IMG/VR virus record: IMGVR_UViG_3300032053_008027
Span: 1-29,262 of that record
Strand: one strand, 5' to 3'
DNA from: a virus
Length of the DNA: 29,262 nt
Below are positions 7,044 through 14,981 of the stretch, piece by piece. The position numbers and the translations under genes were made by a program. Below the pieces are notes generated by a model. It saw only the letters and a program-made list of their open reading frames with translations, was not told the DNA's origin and did no database searches. Positions within the stretch are counted from its first letter, which is position 1, and the number at the start of each line of letters is the position of its first letter.

Positions 7044-8432
7044 CTAGTCCTCATTCACGAATTCATCATTCGTTTCATACGCCTGCAATGGCCAACTATC
7101 TATACAAAACTGCCCTACTTCTATATTATTGCTTATACAGCAACCACAATCCATACGACCTGTTCTGTTAACTATAACCCAAATTCGCATCTGATTGTTT
7201 TGTGCTTCTTCATCAGTCTCAACCAATCCTATAGCTAGATCAACATTGGCTGCCTTTCTAAAATCTTCAGCGAAATCTGCCGATGATAGCTTACCTTTTC
7301 TGTATGAATATCTAGTAAGCTGACTCACCGTAGCCACTAAAATATTACGCTCATCCGCAATTCTCTTATGATGCAAATATAGGGCATTTAAATTATCTCT
7401 AGTAGCAGCCTTATCACTAGGCATTTTCATGATATCTATGTAGTCATTTATCAATACATCGCAAGTAAAATTCTCATATATTTCTAAATAATTCAAAAAT
7501 CTATCTATCTCCGAAATCGAACAATTACCTGGAGGATATTTCTTAATAACAAGTTGCCCTATCTTTCCACGTAATTTGTTATGAAGTTCTTGTACTACAG
7601 GTAAATTCAATGTTGTATCCCTAGTTAAAGCTTTCCTAGATGATTCCTCTCCGCGCTTATTATAATTGCAATATGTCACATCCGACTTACACTTCTTATT
7701 TGTAAGACTTCCAAATGCCATGTCATATCGCTGCTCTAACTCTTCCTTAGAAACCTCATGCGAAATGTGAACCACATTTAAACCAGTAAGAAGAGCATTC
7801 TTTCCTAAATGTACAAGTGACCATGTCTTTTTTCCTTTAGGACCACCTAAGAAGCAAATAAATCTACCGCGCTTATAACCTTCTATTTGTTTATCTAACT
7901 CATCAATTCCTGTACTCATCAAAACATCATGACTACTGTTAGGAAGTAGGTATGAAGGAATCTTCGATTGTAAATACCATAATCCTTTTTCCTGATCATG
8001 GATTCCTGCTTTCAATGCTTCAAGCATCAAAGTTCTAGCCTGCTCCAAATCTTTTTCACCAATCAAATCGATAAACTTAAGCGCCGCAGTTTCAAATTCC
8101 TTTGTCTTTATGTAATCGGAAACTTTGGAAATAACATATTCGTTATTAACATTTGAAATAGAATCCAACTTCTCTAGGTACTCGATGAAAAATTCCCCGT
8201 CTTTCCTACCTTGAAGTTTACGTTCTATTTCCTCATAGAAATGATCCTTAGGTGCTACACCAAATTGATCATAAAATGAGTAGCACAAAGAGATTATAAC
8301 TTCTGTTACGGTTGAATCAAAGTATTCACGCTTAATTCCATAACGAGCTATCTTGATAAAGCTATCATCGAAAATACAAAGCTTTACAATACAATCTTGA
8401 AGATGTTGTGACATCGTGGCATCATTGTTCAT
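7044..8432 (-). CDS. Replicative DNA helicase, DnaB-like
   Basis: 462 residues. An N-terminal all-helical DnaB-N-type domain (about 1-110) is followed by a RecA-fold ATPase starting at STGIDELD, with P-loop GGPKGKKT (196-203), HISHEVSKEELEQR (a motif 1a-like segment), Walker B-like DVLINDYIDIM, ATVSQLTR (motif 3/4 region) and DLAIGLVETDEE..VIVNRTGR near the end. It is presumably the hexameric helicase that unwinds the phage fork and works with the adjacent primase. The oddity is the P-loop: the Gly before the invariant Lys is Lys here. The gene overlaps the initiator-like gene upstream by 11 bases. The best start is uncertain between ATG 8432 and an ATG six codons later. Confidence 0.88.
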   Translation of the reverse strand: MNNDATMSQHLQDCIVKLCIFDDSFIKIARYGIKREYFDSTVTEVIISLCYSFYDQFGVAPKDHFYEEIERKLQGRKDGEFFIEYLEKLDSISNVNNEYVISKVSDYIKTKEFETAALKFIDLIGEKDLEQARTLMLEALKAGIHDQEKGLWYLQSKIPSYLLPNSSHDVLMSTGIDELDKQIEGYKRGRFICFLGGPKGKKTWSLVHLGKNALLTGLNVVHISHEVSKEELEQRYDMAFGSLTNKKCKSDVTYCNYNKRGEESSRKALTRDTTLNLPVVQELHNKLRGKIGQLVIKKYPPGNCSISEIDRFLNYLEIYENFTCDVLINDYIDIMKMPSDKAATRDNLNALYLHHKRIADERNILVATVSQLTRYSYRKGKLSSADFAEDFRKAANVDLAIGLVETDEEAQNNQMRIWVIVNRTGRMDCGCCISNNIEVGQFCIDSWPLQAYETNDEFVNED

Positions 8433-9513
8433 TGCTGGATATAGTCTCCGTTCTCCCTGATAAGCTAGGCTTAATTCTAACGGTCGATATGCTGTTACTT
8501 ATAGGTACAGCACCTTGCAACACACCCGCGACCGAAGGCAAAACCTTTTTTAAATACTGTACAAATACAAAATTAAAGATGGAATTGCTACATAATGTGC
8601 CAGGATATATAATATTTCCATTAGTATCTGCCTCATTAGAAATGCATTGCTTATAGTATTTCACCATATTCTGTAATTTTATACCTGTCTTTTGTGCCAA
8701 TTGATTAATCTTATTTGCTGCAGCGATAAAATTATTGAACTTTTCATCTTTTCTCGTTATGGCATTTGGAAATGACCATGTTTTACAATACCAATCTGCC
8801 AAATGATCAGATAATTTTTCGTTTGTTTCAGCAATAAGTATAGCTGGTTTCTCAACCTTTACAAGTTTCATATACAACTGATCATACTGAATTCGAAATT
8901 TTTTGGCAGATAAAATGTTATTTTGCCAAAATGAATCTTCTTGACAAAGCTTCATTACTTTTTCGATTTCAGCTGGATCTCGTTTATCCAATCTTATCAT
9001 TCTTTCGATTATTATTGCCCATACTTCTAAATTAGGTTTTTTAAAATTAGGATTTCTTTCTAAAATTAGAGAATACAAATATTCAGCCAAACTCGCAGAT
9101 CTACTAGTTTCGCAACAGCTTCCACTATCTTCTCTTAAAGATCTAGATAGATTAAGAAATACTATCTGACTAATAAGCACGCCCGCCCGTATACGCTGCA
9201 TAGGTGGTACGTACGTATAATACGCACACGCATTCGTCGCGCGAACTTTTTCTAGGCTAGAAGCTGCGAATGGCTGATTTATTATCTTTATAAAATTAAA
9301 TGACACAAGGTCTCGGATTCCCTTTTCAATCTCGTCAATGGAAAGATAAGAAAACTTGCTTGGAAAATTACTATCGTCTATAAGAATTCCATCTTCTACG
9401 ATATTTATGGATTTTTTGATGCTATGTTTGACTTGCTCTTGAATAACATGCAAAATAATCGCAGGAATACTTCCAATCTGCTTCGCTATTTTTGTATCAA
9501 AATGGTGTTTCAT
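8422..9513 (-). CDS. Winged-helix replication initiator / helicase-loader-like protein
   Basis: 363 residues from ATG at 9513, preferred over an upstream TTG because the family typically begins at the MKHHFDTKIA segment. Residues 1-90 look like a winged helix (IGSIPAIILHVIQEQV..FSYLSIDEIEKGIRDLVSFNFIKII). A central DPAEIEKVMKLCQEDSFWQNNILSAKKFRIQYDQL segment is the pattern seen in DnaD-like and phage replisome-organiser proteins. The C-terminal third is unrecognised. It is the first gene of the leftward replication operon, directly before DnaB. That context supports a role in binding the origin or loading helicase. No strong ribosome binding site is visible. Confidence 0.65.
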   Translation of the reverse strand: MKHHFDTKIAKQIGSIPAIILHVIQEQVKHSIKKSINIVEDGILIDDSNFPSKFSYLSIDEIEKGIRDLVSFNFIKIINQPFAASSLEKVRATNACAYYTYVPPMQRIRAGVLISQIVFLNLSRSLREDSGSCCETSRSASLAEYLYSLILERNPNFKKPNLEVWAIIIERMIRLDKRDPAEIEKVMKLCQEDSFWQNNILSAKKFRIQYDQLYMKLVKVEKPAILIAETNEKLSDHLADWYCKTWSFPNAITRKDEKFNNFIAAANKINQLAQKTGIKLQNMVKYYKQCISNEADTNGNIIYPGTLCSNSIFNFVFVQYLKKVLPSVAGVLQGAVPISNSISTVRIKPSLSGRTETISSNEQ

Positions 9514-9621
9514 GCTAATAAGATACAAACTTTATAGGAAAATATTTTGATAATTGTGCGAAAAATTCTTTGGTGCGCTGTATATTAAATATAAACATTT
9601 GACTTTTACGGAGAAAAACAA
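9514..9621. promoter_or_regulatory. Divergent intergenic region between leftward replication and rightward genes
   Basis: Very AT-rich. This is the only point in the window where transcription diverges, so both operons should start here. TATA-like hexamers exist on both strands (TATATT and TATAAA rightward at 9581-9595, TATAAA leftward near 9530), but none has a convincing -35 at 16-18 bases. A phage-specific sigma or activator may be used. ACGGAG at 9608-9613 serves the rightward gene. Confidence 0.45.
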
Positions 9622-10119
9622 ATGGGCTACCGTCATTTTATGAGCATAGAAGCTTATGAACAAATGGCATATGAGAATGAATCCAAAAAAACAGGCCTAA
9701 GCATTGAACAACTAAAAGAACGAGATAGAAAAGCAGATAAAAAATTTGAAAGAAAAGCCGCACGAGAAGAAGCAAAAGAAAATAAAAAAAATATAAAACC
9801 GAATAATTCTAACCCAATGGACGAAAGGAACACAATGTTAACAGAAGCCGGAAACACCACCTCTCAGAATGCAAAGCAAGAAGTAGTATCAACAGCAACA
9901 GAAAAGAAAGTTAAATCAGCACGATCCAAATTTAATCACAGCGTAAATTCAGTTGGTGGATTCATAGATACCTGCGTAGAAGCTGGTACGCTCAGCATTG
10001 CAGAAATCATGAGCAAATACACCGCAATCATAGGTAAGAAGTTAAGCGCCACTCGCATAAAGCTTCATATGAAGCATTGCAAAGAAAGTCATGCATCAAC
10101 AGTAGAGCTGAGGGCCTAA
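9622..10119 (+). CDS. Basic coiled-coil protein, unknown function
   Basis: 165 residues, with ACGGAG eight bases before the ATG. Residues 20-75 are highly charged and probably helical or coiled-coil (KERDRKADKKFERKAAREEAKENKK). A polar linker follows, and the last 60 residues (GGFIDTCVEAGTLSIAEIMSKYTAIIGKKLSATRIKLHMKHCKE) look like a small helix-turn-helix-type domain. I do not recognise a family. DNA or RNA binding is plausible from composition. It leads the rightward operon. Its TAA stop is in the same frame as the following MazG-like gene, two codons before that gene's apparent ATT start. Confidence 0.7.
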   Translation: MGYRHFMSIEAYEQMAYENESKKTGLSIEQLKERDRKADKKFERKAAREEAKENKKNIKPNNSNPMDERNTMLTEAGNTTSQNAKQEVVSTATEKKVKSARSKFNHSVNSVGGFIDTCVEAGTLSIAEIMSKYTAIIGKKLSATRIKLHMKHCKESHASTVELRA

Positions 10120-10122
10120 ACC

Positions 10123-10584
10123 ATTAAAAAACAAATAGATGCAGTACGAGATTTTCATGCTAAATTAGGATTTCCAATAAATCTTGATTTGGCAGCAGAA
10201 AAAACAGAAGAGACAACCAAATTCATATCATTGAGCGCAGTAATATTAGCTAGCATCGCAGAATCATTTGAATTATTGGCAGAAGGAAACGATACTAGAT
10301 TAATACGCGCGCATTTGATGATAGAAGAATTGTCAGAAGTACTATTAGCTTTGGCAAGAGGAAAAGATCTTCCTCTGTTAGACGGCCTCACTGATTTACT
10401 TTATGTAACAGTCGGTACCGCGGTAGCATACGATTTACCATTGACTGAAAGTTTTGATGAGGTGCAGCGTTCAAACATGACCAAAACACGCAGGATTGGA
10501 GATGTTAGATGCAGAGATAAAGGCGTCTCATATTCGCCGCCTGATCTTAAAACCATTCTAACAAACTATAAAAATTCTATGTAA
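10123..10584 (+). CDS. MazG-like nucleotide pyrophosphohydrolase
   Basis: 153 residues if started at ATT 10123. The conserved N-terminal part of the family (IDAVRDFHAKLGFPIN) is encoded between this point and TTG 10189, with no ATG, GTG or TTG before it. GAGG (10109-10112) lies ten bases before the ATT. Metal-binding EELSE and DGLTDLLYV are present, as is the closing FDEVQRSNMTK signature of phosphoribosyl-ATP-pyrophosphohydrolase-like phage MazG proteins. It would hydrolyse (d)NTPs to NMPs and pyrophosphate, removing unwanted nucleotides or feeding dCMP/dUMP to the enzymes encoded downstream. A start at TTG 10189 would remove the first helix. The frame joins that of the preceding gene across its TAA. 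Confidence 0.8.
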   Translation: MKKQIDAVRDFHAKLGFPINLDLAAEKTEETTKFISLSAVILASIAESFELLAEGNDTRLIRAHLMIEELSEVLLALARGKDLPLLDGLTDLLYVTVGTAVAYDLPLTESFDEVQRSNMTKTRRIGDVRCRDKGVSYSPPDLKTILTNYKNSM

Positions 10585-10595
10585 TAGGTGATAGT

Positions 10596-11720
10596 ATGAG
10601 AATAGGATTCTTCGGAGACGGATATTTGAATCTAGAAGAGAGGGGCAGAGACGGTTCTGTGGTTGATCGTCGAGGTTTCATGTCTGAACTTAACAAACTT
10701 GGACATGAGACCTTTTATTTAGTACGCGGTCGTACATCTACAGAATTCAATTGCATAGATGTATTCGATGAAATAAAGAATGTTGACATGTCCTTCGAAC
10801 GGTATAAACCAGAATGGGATTTAGTACTTAAATTTCCTAAGCTTGATATACTTATCGTAGAATCTCGCAATAGAATATTCGGTGCGTATGGTGGTGTATT
10901 TCTGCAGTATAAAATACTTAAGCACTACATGAATACTGATACCAGAATATGCATGTGGGATTTTGATATGAACAACTATCCCATAACATGCGATAAGTCT
11001 ATTTATACCGGTAAACCATATGGCGTAAATGATCCGCATTTCTTAGAAACATTGCATGCAAAGCGACATGAATTCATATACCTATTTCCGTACGAAGTGA
11101 CCAGCGAATTAAAGACTAAGTTCAATTATAGTAAAAACCTCCACACATTCCTATGGGCTATAAATGAAGATTTCTATAGCAAACTAGAATTACCAAACGT
11201 GAAGGATTTTGATCTTGTATATGGTGGTTCTGATTATAACAGACGAAAGAAATTTGAAGCGTTCTATGGAACACCCGCCAATAATGGATTTAAAGTTGGA
11301 ATGACTGGTGTATGGAATAAAAAGAAAGGCAGCAAAGAATTTGTATCACAATTTAAACTTGAATACTTTGGCTATCTTTCAATCATAGACACATTCAAGA
11401 ATATAAACAGAGGATTGGCAACTATACAGATATTGATGGATCACTACGTGAAGATTGGTTATGTTACACAAAGACAAATAGAAGGTCCATTTTCTAATGT
11501 GATAACATTCATAGACAAAGACATTAAGAACAGCGACAAGTATTTCATGAAAGAATTCTGCATAAGCAGCGATGAAGTTGATAATACGCTTAGAGAATTG
11601 CAAAGCATGACAATAGACGAATATATGGGCATAGCAAAAATGCAACAGAAATGGCTGCTGGACAATGGATTTGCTTGGAAAAATAGAGTAAAAGAATTTT
11701 TGACGATTATAGGAGCATGA
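10596..11720 (+). CDS. GT-B fold glycosyltransferase
   Basis: 374 residues. The N-terminal Rossmann-like half opens with MRIGFFGDGYLNLEERG and has LDILIVESRNR and CMWDFDMNN strands. The C-terminal half begins at FDLVYGGSDYNRRKKFEAFYG, followed by KVGMTGVWNKKKGSKEF and LEYFGYLSIIDTFKNINRGLATIQI, which is the usual place of the sugar-nucleotide-binding region. The general plan resembles phage DNA glucosyltransferases, which also have about 350-400 residues in two Rossmann halves, but I see no diagnostic motif that fixes the acceptor. Being in one operon with a dCMP-type TS-family enzyme, transfer of a sugar to hydroxymethylated cytosine is a reasonable hypothesis. Protein or glycan acceptors remain possible. 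Confidence 0.65.
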   Translation: MRIGFFGDGYLNLEERGRDGSVVDRRGFMSELNKLGHETFYLVRGRTSTEFNCIDVFDEIKNVDMSFERYKPEWDLVLKFPKLDILIVESRNRIFGAYGGVFLQYKILKHYMNTDTRICMWDFDMNNYPITCDKSIYTGKPYGVNDPHFLETLHAKRHEFIYLFPYEVTSELKTKFNYSKNLHTFLWAINEDFYSKLELPNVKDFDLVYGGSDYNRRKKFEAFYGTPANNGFKVGMTGVWNKKKGSKEFVSQFKLEYFGYLSIIDTFKNINRGLATIQILMDHYVKIGYVTQRQIEGPFSNVITFIDKDIKNSDKYFMKEFCISSDEVDNTLRELQSMTIDEYMGIAKMQQKWLLDNGFAWKNRVKEFLTIIGA

Positions 11721-11722
11721 AT

Positions 11723-11887
11723 ATGTGTTCAAATTATGCAGCAGACTTTGAAACTGCCACGCTTAAGTCTAATGTAGAACTACTAAGAAAGAATCATGGT
11801 AAGGATTTTGATACTCTATCTAATCGTGTTAGCAAAGTATTAGAACGACTTATGACATTAGAGCGGCATTTAGGGGGTAGAATATAA
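11723..11887 (+). CDS. Small helical protein, unknown function
   Basis: 54 residues from the ATG at 11723, chosen because AGGAG lies seven bases upstream; the ATG at 11717 is too close to that site. The sequence is charged and mostly helical (NVELLRKNHGKDFDTLSNRVSKVLERLMTLERHL), with heptad-like leucines that suggest a short coiled coil. No family is recognised. It directly follows the glycosyltransferase stop and could be a partner or regulator of a neighbouring enzyme. Confidence 0.6.
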   Translation: MCSNYAADFETATLKSNVELLRKNHGKDFDTLSNRVSKVLERLMTLERHLGGRI

Positions 11888-11946
11888 AGAAGATCCTAGA
11901 TACATCGAAATACCAGATACTGAAAAATAGTTAACCAAACCTAAAT

Positions 11947-12540
11947 ATGTTCAGAGTGGATATTAACTTCGCGGATGTTGGTTACCATTCATATGAGAAT
12001 CCGCATTGGGTTTTAATTGGTATGATTTGCATCAAATGTAAAAGATATGGCACATTTGTACGACCTAATATCATCGGCGATATTCTGCATATAGGTGCTA
12101 TGATAATCGGTCAAAATCCTGGGTATTATCCAAATGCTAAAAATCTTACTTATGTTACCATGGATGGTGAGGGCCATAGTTATACATGCGATCTAATTCA
12201 AGCATGCATAAAGGATTTTACTAATATCTATCTTACCAACGTGGTGAAGTGCGTAAATAGAGAAAAAATAAATAATGACAACATTATGGATTGTTCCGAG
12301 TTGTATCTAACAGTTGAGATGACATTCATTAAACCGAAAGTTATTATATGCTTAGGAAGAGTGGCATATGATACAGTTCTCGCAATTGTAGATGTATTTG
12401 ATTTGCATAACGAAGTGATACTTTTCGATCATCCTGGTTATTTACAACGAAATAATATTAGTGAACATGACCCTAAATATCTAGATTATGTTACGAATTT
12501 TCGTGAAGTACTAGAACATTATGAACAGAATGCTAAATAG
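11947..12540 (+). CDS. Uracil-DNA glycosylase superfamily protein (family 4-like)
   Basis: 197 residues. After an N-terminal CIKC pair come the superfamily motifs: GAMIIGQNPGYYPNA (motif A position), NVVKCVNREKINNDNIMDC (the 'NVVKC..C' block), KPKVIICLGRVAYDTV and the closing LFDHPGYLQRNN, in the place of the HPSYLLR loop. Cysteines at the N-terminus and in the NVVKC..C block could ligate an iron-sulphur cluster, as in family 4 enzymes. The active-site motif reads GQNPG rather than GEAPG, so substrate and activity are uncertain. It may remove uracil or a related base, or protect a modified genome. There is no clear ribosome binding site; an in-frame stop five codons upstream limits the start. 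Confidence 0.75.
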   Translation: MFRVDINFADVGYHSYENPHWVLIGMICIKCKRYGTFVRPNIIGDILHIGAMIIGQNPGYYPNAKNLTYVTMDGEGHSYTCDLIQACIKDFTNIYLTNVVKCVNREKINNDNIMDCSELYLTVEMTFIKPKVIICLGRVAYDTVLAIVDVFDLHNEVILFDHPGYLQRNNISEHDPKYLDYVTNFREVLEHYEQNAK

Positions 12541-12572
12541 AATAAAAGAATTTTTAATAATAGGAACATAAA

Positions 12573-13193
12573 ATGAAATACCGTGAAAATACCTACGATA
12601 TTAATATAATTAAGGAAGTTACGCGTGTATATAAAAATTTAGACATGACCAATAATTGCGTTCTTGATATTGGCGCAAATATTGGAGCTTTTACTTTATT
12701 TGCAATAGAAAAAGGCGCCTCAAGAGTTATTGGATTTGAACCAGAGCCGGATAATTTTGCATTATGTTATGAAAATTGTAAAATATTTACTAATACACAG
12801 ATTATAAACAAAGCTATAGTTTGCAATGATGATTTAACGCGCCAATTTTTCTTAAATAAAGGAATAAATAAAGGTGCACATTCATTATATGTCCACAGAG
12901 GTAGAGATATAATAACAATAAATTGTATAAAATTTGAAACAGTATTAAATCAATATCAACCAAAAATTATTAAGATGGATATAGAAGGTGGAGAATATGA
13001 ATTATTACCTCAATACATATTACCAAATTATGTCATGCAACTTGCAGTTGAATATCATTTTGGAAAAAAACACTGGAAAGAATTAGCAAAAAGTATACAT
13101 ATGTCATTAATAAATCAGCATTTTATTGCTGATATAGTTCCAAAGTTTGATGGAAAACATTGGACAACATTGGGATTATATAAACGCAATTAA
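12573..13193 (+). CDS. FkbM-family SAM-dependent methyltransferase
   Basis: 206 residues. SAM-binding motif LDIGANIGAFTLFA (31-44), then VIGFEPEPDNFALCYENC, a LNKGINKGAHSLY strand, and the family signature KMDIEGGEYELLPQ. Length and motif order fit FkbM-type O-methyltransferases, which usually act on sugars or small molecules. This gene and the next are visibly poorer in G+C than their neighbours, so they may be a recent acquisition. It sits 14 bases before a radical SAM gene, which suggests joint action on one substrate; the substrate cannot be read from sequence. Confidence 0.88.
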   Translation: MKYRENTYDINIIKEVTRVYKNLDMTNNCVLDIGANIGAFTLFAIEKGASRVIGFEPEPDNFALCYENCKIFTNTQIINKAIVCNDDLTRQFFLNKGINKGAHSLYVHRGRDIITINCIKFETVLNQYQPKIIKMDIEGGEYELLPQYILPNYVMQLAVEYHFGKKHWKELAKSIHMSLINQHFIADIVPKFDGKHWTTLGLYKRN

Positions 13194-13207
13194 ACAAGGA
13201 TAATAGC

Positions 13208-14290
13208 ATGAATAGAATGATAAATAGAAATACACCTACTGTTATTGAAATAGATACTGTAGATGGTTATTGTACGCGCAATTGCACAGTTTGTCCTATA
13301 TCACAAATACGCACAAAAAATTATATGACTATTGATTTGTTTAAAGAAATTTTACTAGACTTGAATAAATGGAAAGAAATCAAAGCAAAACGCATAAAAT
13401 TTGATTTGACACCTTTTGGAGAATTTTTTTTACATCCACATTGGCATGAATTATTAGAATTAACATCTAAATATATGATAGATTTTAAGACATATTTACA
13501 TACTAATGCTGATAAATTATGTATAAAAGATATAGATTATGTGATGACACATATAAATACTTTGATTATTGATGTATATGAACCAAAAAATGATATAACA
13601 ACAGACATTTTTACATTATCACAGCAGCTTAAAAATACCAACATTAATATTTGGCAAGTATTAGATAATGCTCAATGTATAAATATACAAACTTCTAAAA
13701 TACTTAAAGGAAATGTATATTCTAATCTTATTACACATAACAAAAAGAATATCGTTTTTTTAAATAATCAAAAAATTTATAATAATAAAAATAGTATTCA
13801 TCAACTTAAAAATTGGAGTATTTTTGATAAAAATTTATTTGGAAAATTTACTGATATTTCGTGTTCTTCTCCAATGCGACAATTAGTATTAAATTCATAT
13901 GGTAATATGATATTATGTTGTGTTGATATTCTTCAGCAATATATTTTTGGAAATATTAATTTAAAAAATAACGCAACAAATGAATCATATTATAAAAATG
14001 AATATCTTAACAATAGATATTTAAACGAAATTAGAGCTTTGTTGCGTGTAGGATTAAATGGAAAGAAAAGATCATTATTACCATTATGTAGAAATTGTAC
14101 AGATAAAACCGGTGCTAAACGAATAGGCATAGAAAAAATAGATACAAACAATTCTGACTATGCTGCCATAGGTAGATATTTTGAAAATATAAGACCTGCT
14201 CTTAGCCCAGTATTGACACTAGATATGGATACTATTCATAAGAAACAGGAAAAAATAAGGAGCTATAAGGAGACTCAGGATGCTAAGTAA
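13208..14290 (+). CDS. Radical SAM protein with SPASM-like C-terminal cysteines
   Basis: 360 residues; AAGGA seven bases before the ATG. The radical SAM cluster motif C22-TRN-C26-TV-C29 (CxxxCxxC) directly follows the first strand, and a TIM-barrel-like order continues (KFDLTPFGEFFLHPHW, YLHTNADKL, LIIDVYEPK). The C-terminus has C219, the pair C237-C238 in GNMILCCVD and C294-RN-C297, arranged like a SPASM/twitch region that binds auxiliary iron-sulphur clusters. Such proteins modify peptides, sugars or other small substrates by radical chemistry. Codon use is strongly A/T-ending, as in the preceding gene and unlike the flanks. The substrate is unknown; the last 11 bases overlap the next gene. 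Confidence 0.85.
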   Translation: MNRMINRNTPTVIEIDTVDGYCTRNCTVCPISQIRTKNYMTIDLFKEILLDLNKWKEIKAKRIKFDLTPFGEFFLHPHWHELLELTSKYMIDFKTYLHTNADKLCIKDIDYVMTHINTLIIDVYEPKNDITTDIFTLSQQLKNTNINIWQVLDNAQCINIQTSKILKGNVYSNLITHNKKNIVFLNNQKIYNNKNSIHQLKNWSIFDKNLFGKFTDISCSSPMRQLVLNSYGNMILCCVDILQQYIFGNINLKNNATNESYYKNEYLNNRYLNEIRALLRVGLNGKKRSLLPLCRNCTDKTGAKRIGIEKIDTNNSDYAAIGRYFENIRPALSPVLTLDMDTIHKKQEKIRSYKETQDAK

Positions 14291-14594
14291 AGATACGTTT
14301 AAGTCGGTGATGGAACGAATAGAAATGCAGTATGATAAAGAGCAAAAATTCTGCGAGAGTTTAGATAGAATAGTAGATGGACATTTTATTTGTACTCTAA
14401 CAAATGATTTGCATGCTGCATGCATACAAATATTAACAGAAGCTATGGATGATGAGCTGCATGAATGGATAGACTATTATATCCATGAAACCGACTTCGG
14501 CAAGGACAATTTGGAATGCACCCTAAACGGAAAGAAAATAACATTACGAACTGTGGATGATCTATATAAATTACTCACCAAAAAGAGGAAATAA
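14280..14594 (+). CDS. Small acidic phage protein, unknown function
   Basis: 104 residues, starting inside the end of the radical SAM gene (11-base overlap) after an AAGGAG site. The recognisable feature is a C-terminal MDDELHEWIDYYIHETDFGKD block followed by a short beta region and TVDDLYKLL. This is a pattern found in many small uncharacterised phage proteins of about 100 residues. No catalytic residues are apparent. The composition returns to that of the rest of the phage. Confidence 0.7.
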   Translation: MLSKDTFKSVMERIEMQYDKEQKFCESLDRIVDGHFICTLTNDLHAACIQILTEAMDDELHEWIDYYIHETDFGKDNLECTLNGKKITLRTVDDLYKLLTKKRK

Positions 14595-14596
14595 TT

Positions 14597-14827
14597 ATGA
14601 CTAATATGGAAATAAAATACACATCTGAATATCTAAGAACATTAACATTTCAACAACTTGCAGAATTGGAAAAAGAAACTCGCGCTGTTATACTCGAAAT
14701 GAATACGCAGGCAGCACAAGAAGGTCATGGTAGAATTCGCAACACTAAAGCGCCGCATGTATATAATACATGTCGTAAGCTAATCGCAAGAATTCAAACC
14801 GCAGTAAACGAAAAACGTTTAAACTAG
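14597..14827 (+). CDS. Ribosomal protein uL29-like protein
   Basis: 76 residues, AGGA seven bases before the ATG. The sequence follows the plan of bacterial uL29: a first helix EYLRTLTFQQLAELEKE, a turn with RIRNT, and a second helix CRKLIARIQTAVNEKRL that matches the family's 'RRxIARIxTxxxEr' signature closely. It is slightly longer than cellular uL29 (about 65 residues), with some six extra residues between the helices. If real, it could replace or compete with the host protein next to the ribosome exit tunnel. The protein is short and helical, so chance likeness to a coiled coil cannot be excluded. Confidence 0.5.
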   Translation: MTNMEIKYTSEYLRTLTFQQLAELEKETRAVILEMNTQAAQEGHGRIRNTKAPHVYNTCRKLIARIQTAVNEKRLN

Positions 14828-14837
14828 CGGAGATAGA

Positions 14838-14981
14838 ATGGCACAAAAAAACAAAACTAACTCGACTGAATGGAATAGAATAAAAAAAGAACTTCAAACT
14901 CAATTTACTAAGATGGGATTAAAGTCCTATTTTGTAGACAGGAAATTTATAGGTAGCATAAAGAGAAAGAAAAACAAATGA
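14838..14981 (+). CDS. Small basic protein, unknown function
   Basis: 47 residues, too short for many gene callers. CGGAGA precedes the ATG by a few bases, and the stop overlaps the dCMP deaminase start (ATGA), which supports translation. The protein is rich in Lys and Arg (pI clearly basic), with a predicted helix TEWNRIKKELQTQFTKMG and a Lys-rich end. No family is recognised; nucleic-acid binding is possible. Confidence 0.55.
   Translation: MAQKNKTNSTEWNRIKKELQTQFTKMGLKSYFVDRKFIGSIKRKKNK

Noticed and set aside
8408-8656. Rightward frame across the DnaB/initiator junction
   Set aside because: Overlaps two genes on the other strand; no start signal or recognisable product.
9514-9621. Assigned sigma70 promoter pair
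   Set aside because: TATA-like boxes exist but no matching -35 at proper spacing, so only a general regulatory region is listed.
11379-11732. Leftward frame of 117 codons opposite the glycosyltransferase
   Set aside because: Shadow of the real gene on the other strand; Cys/His/Tyr-rich product typical of antisense translation.
12573-14290. Transposon or insertion sequence carrying the AT-rich pair
   Set aside because: No transposase, terminal inverted repeats or target duplications are visible at the borders.
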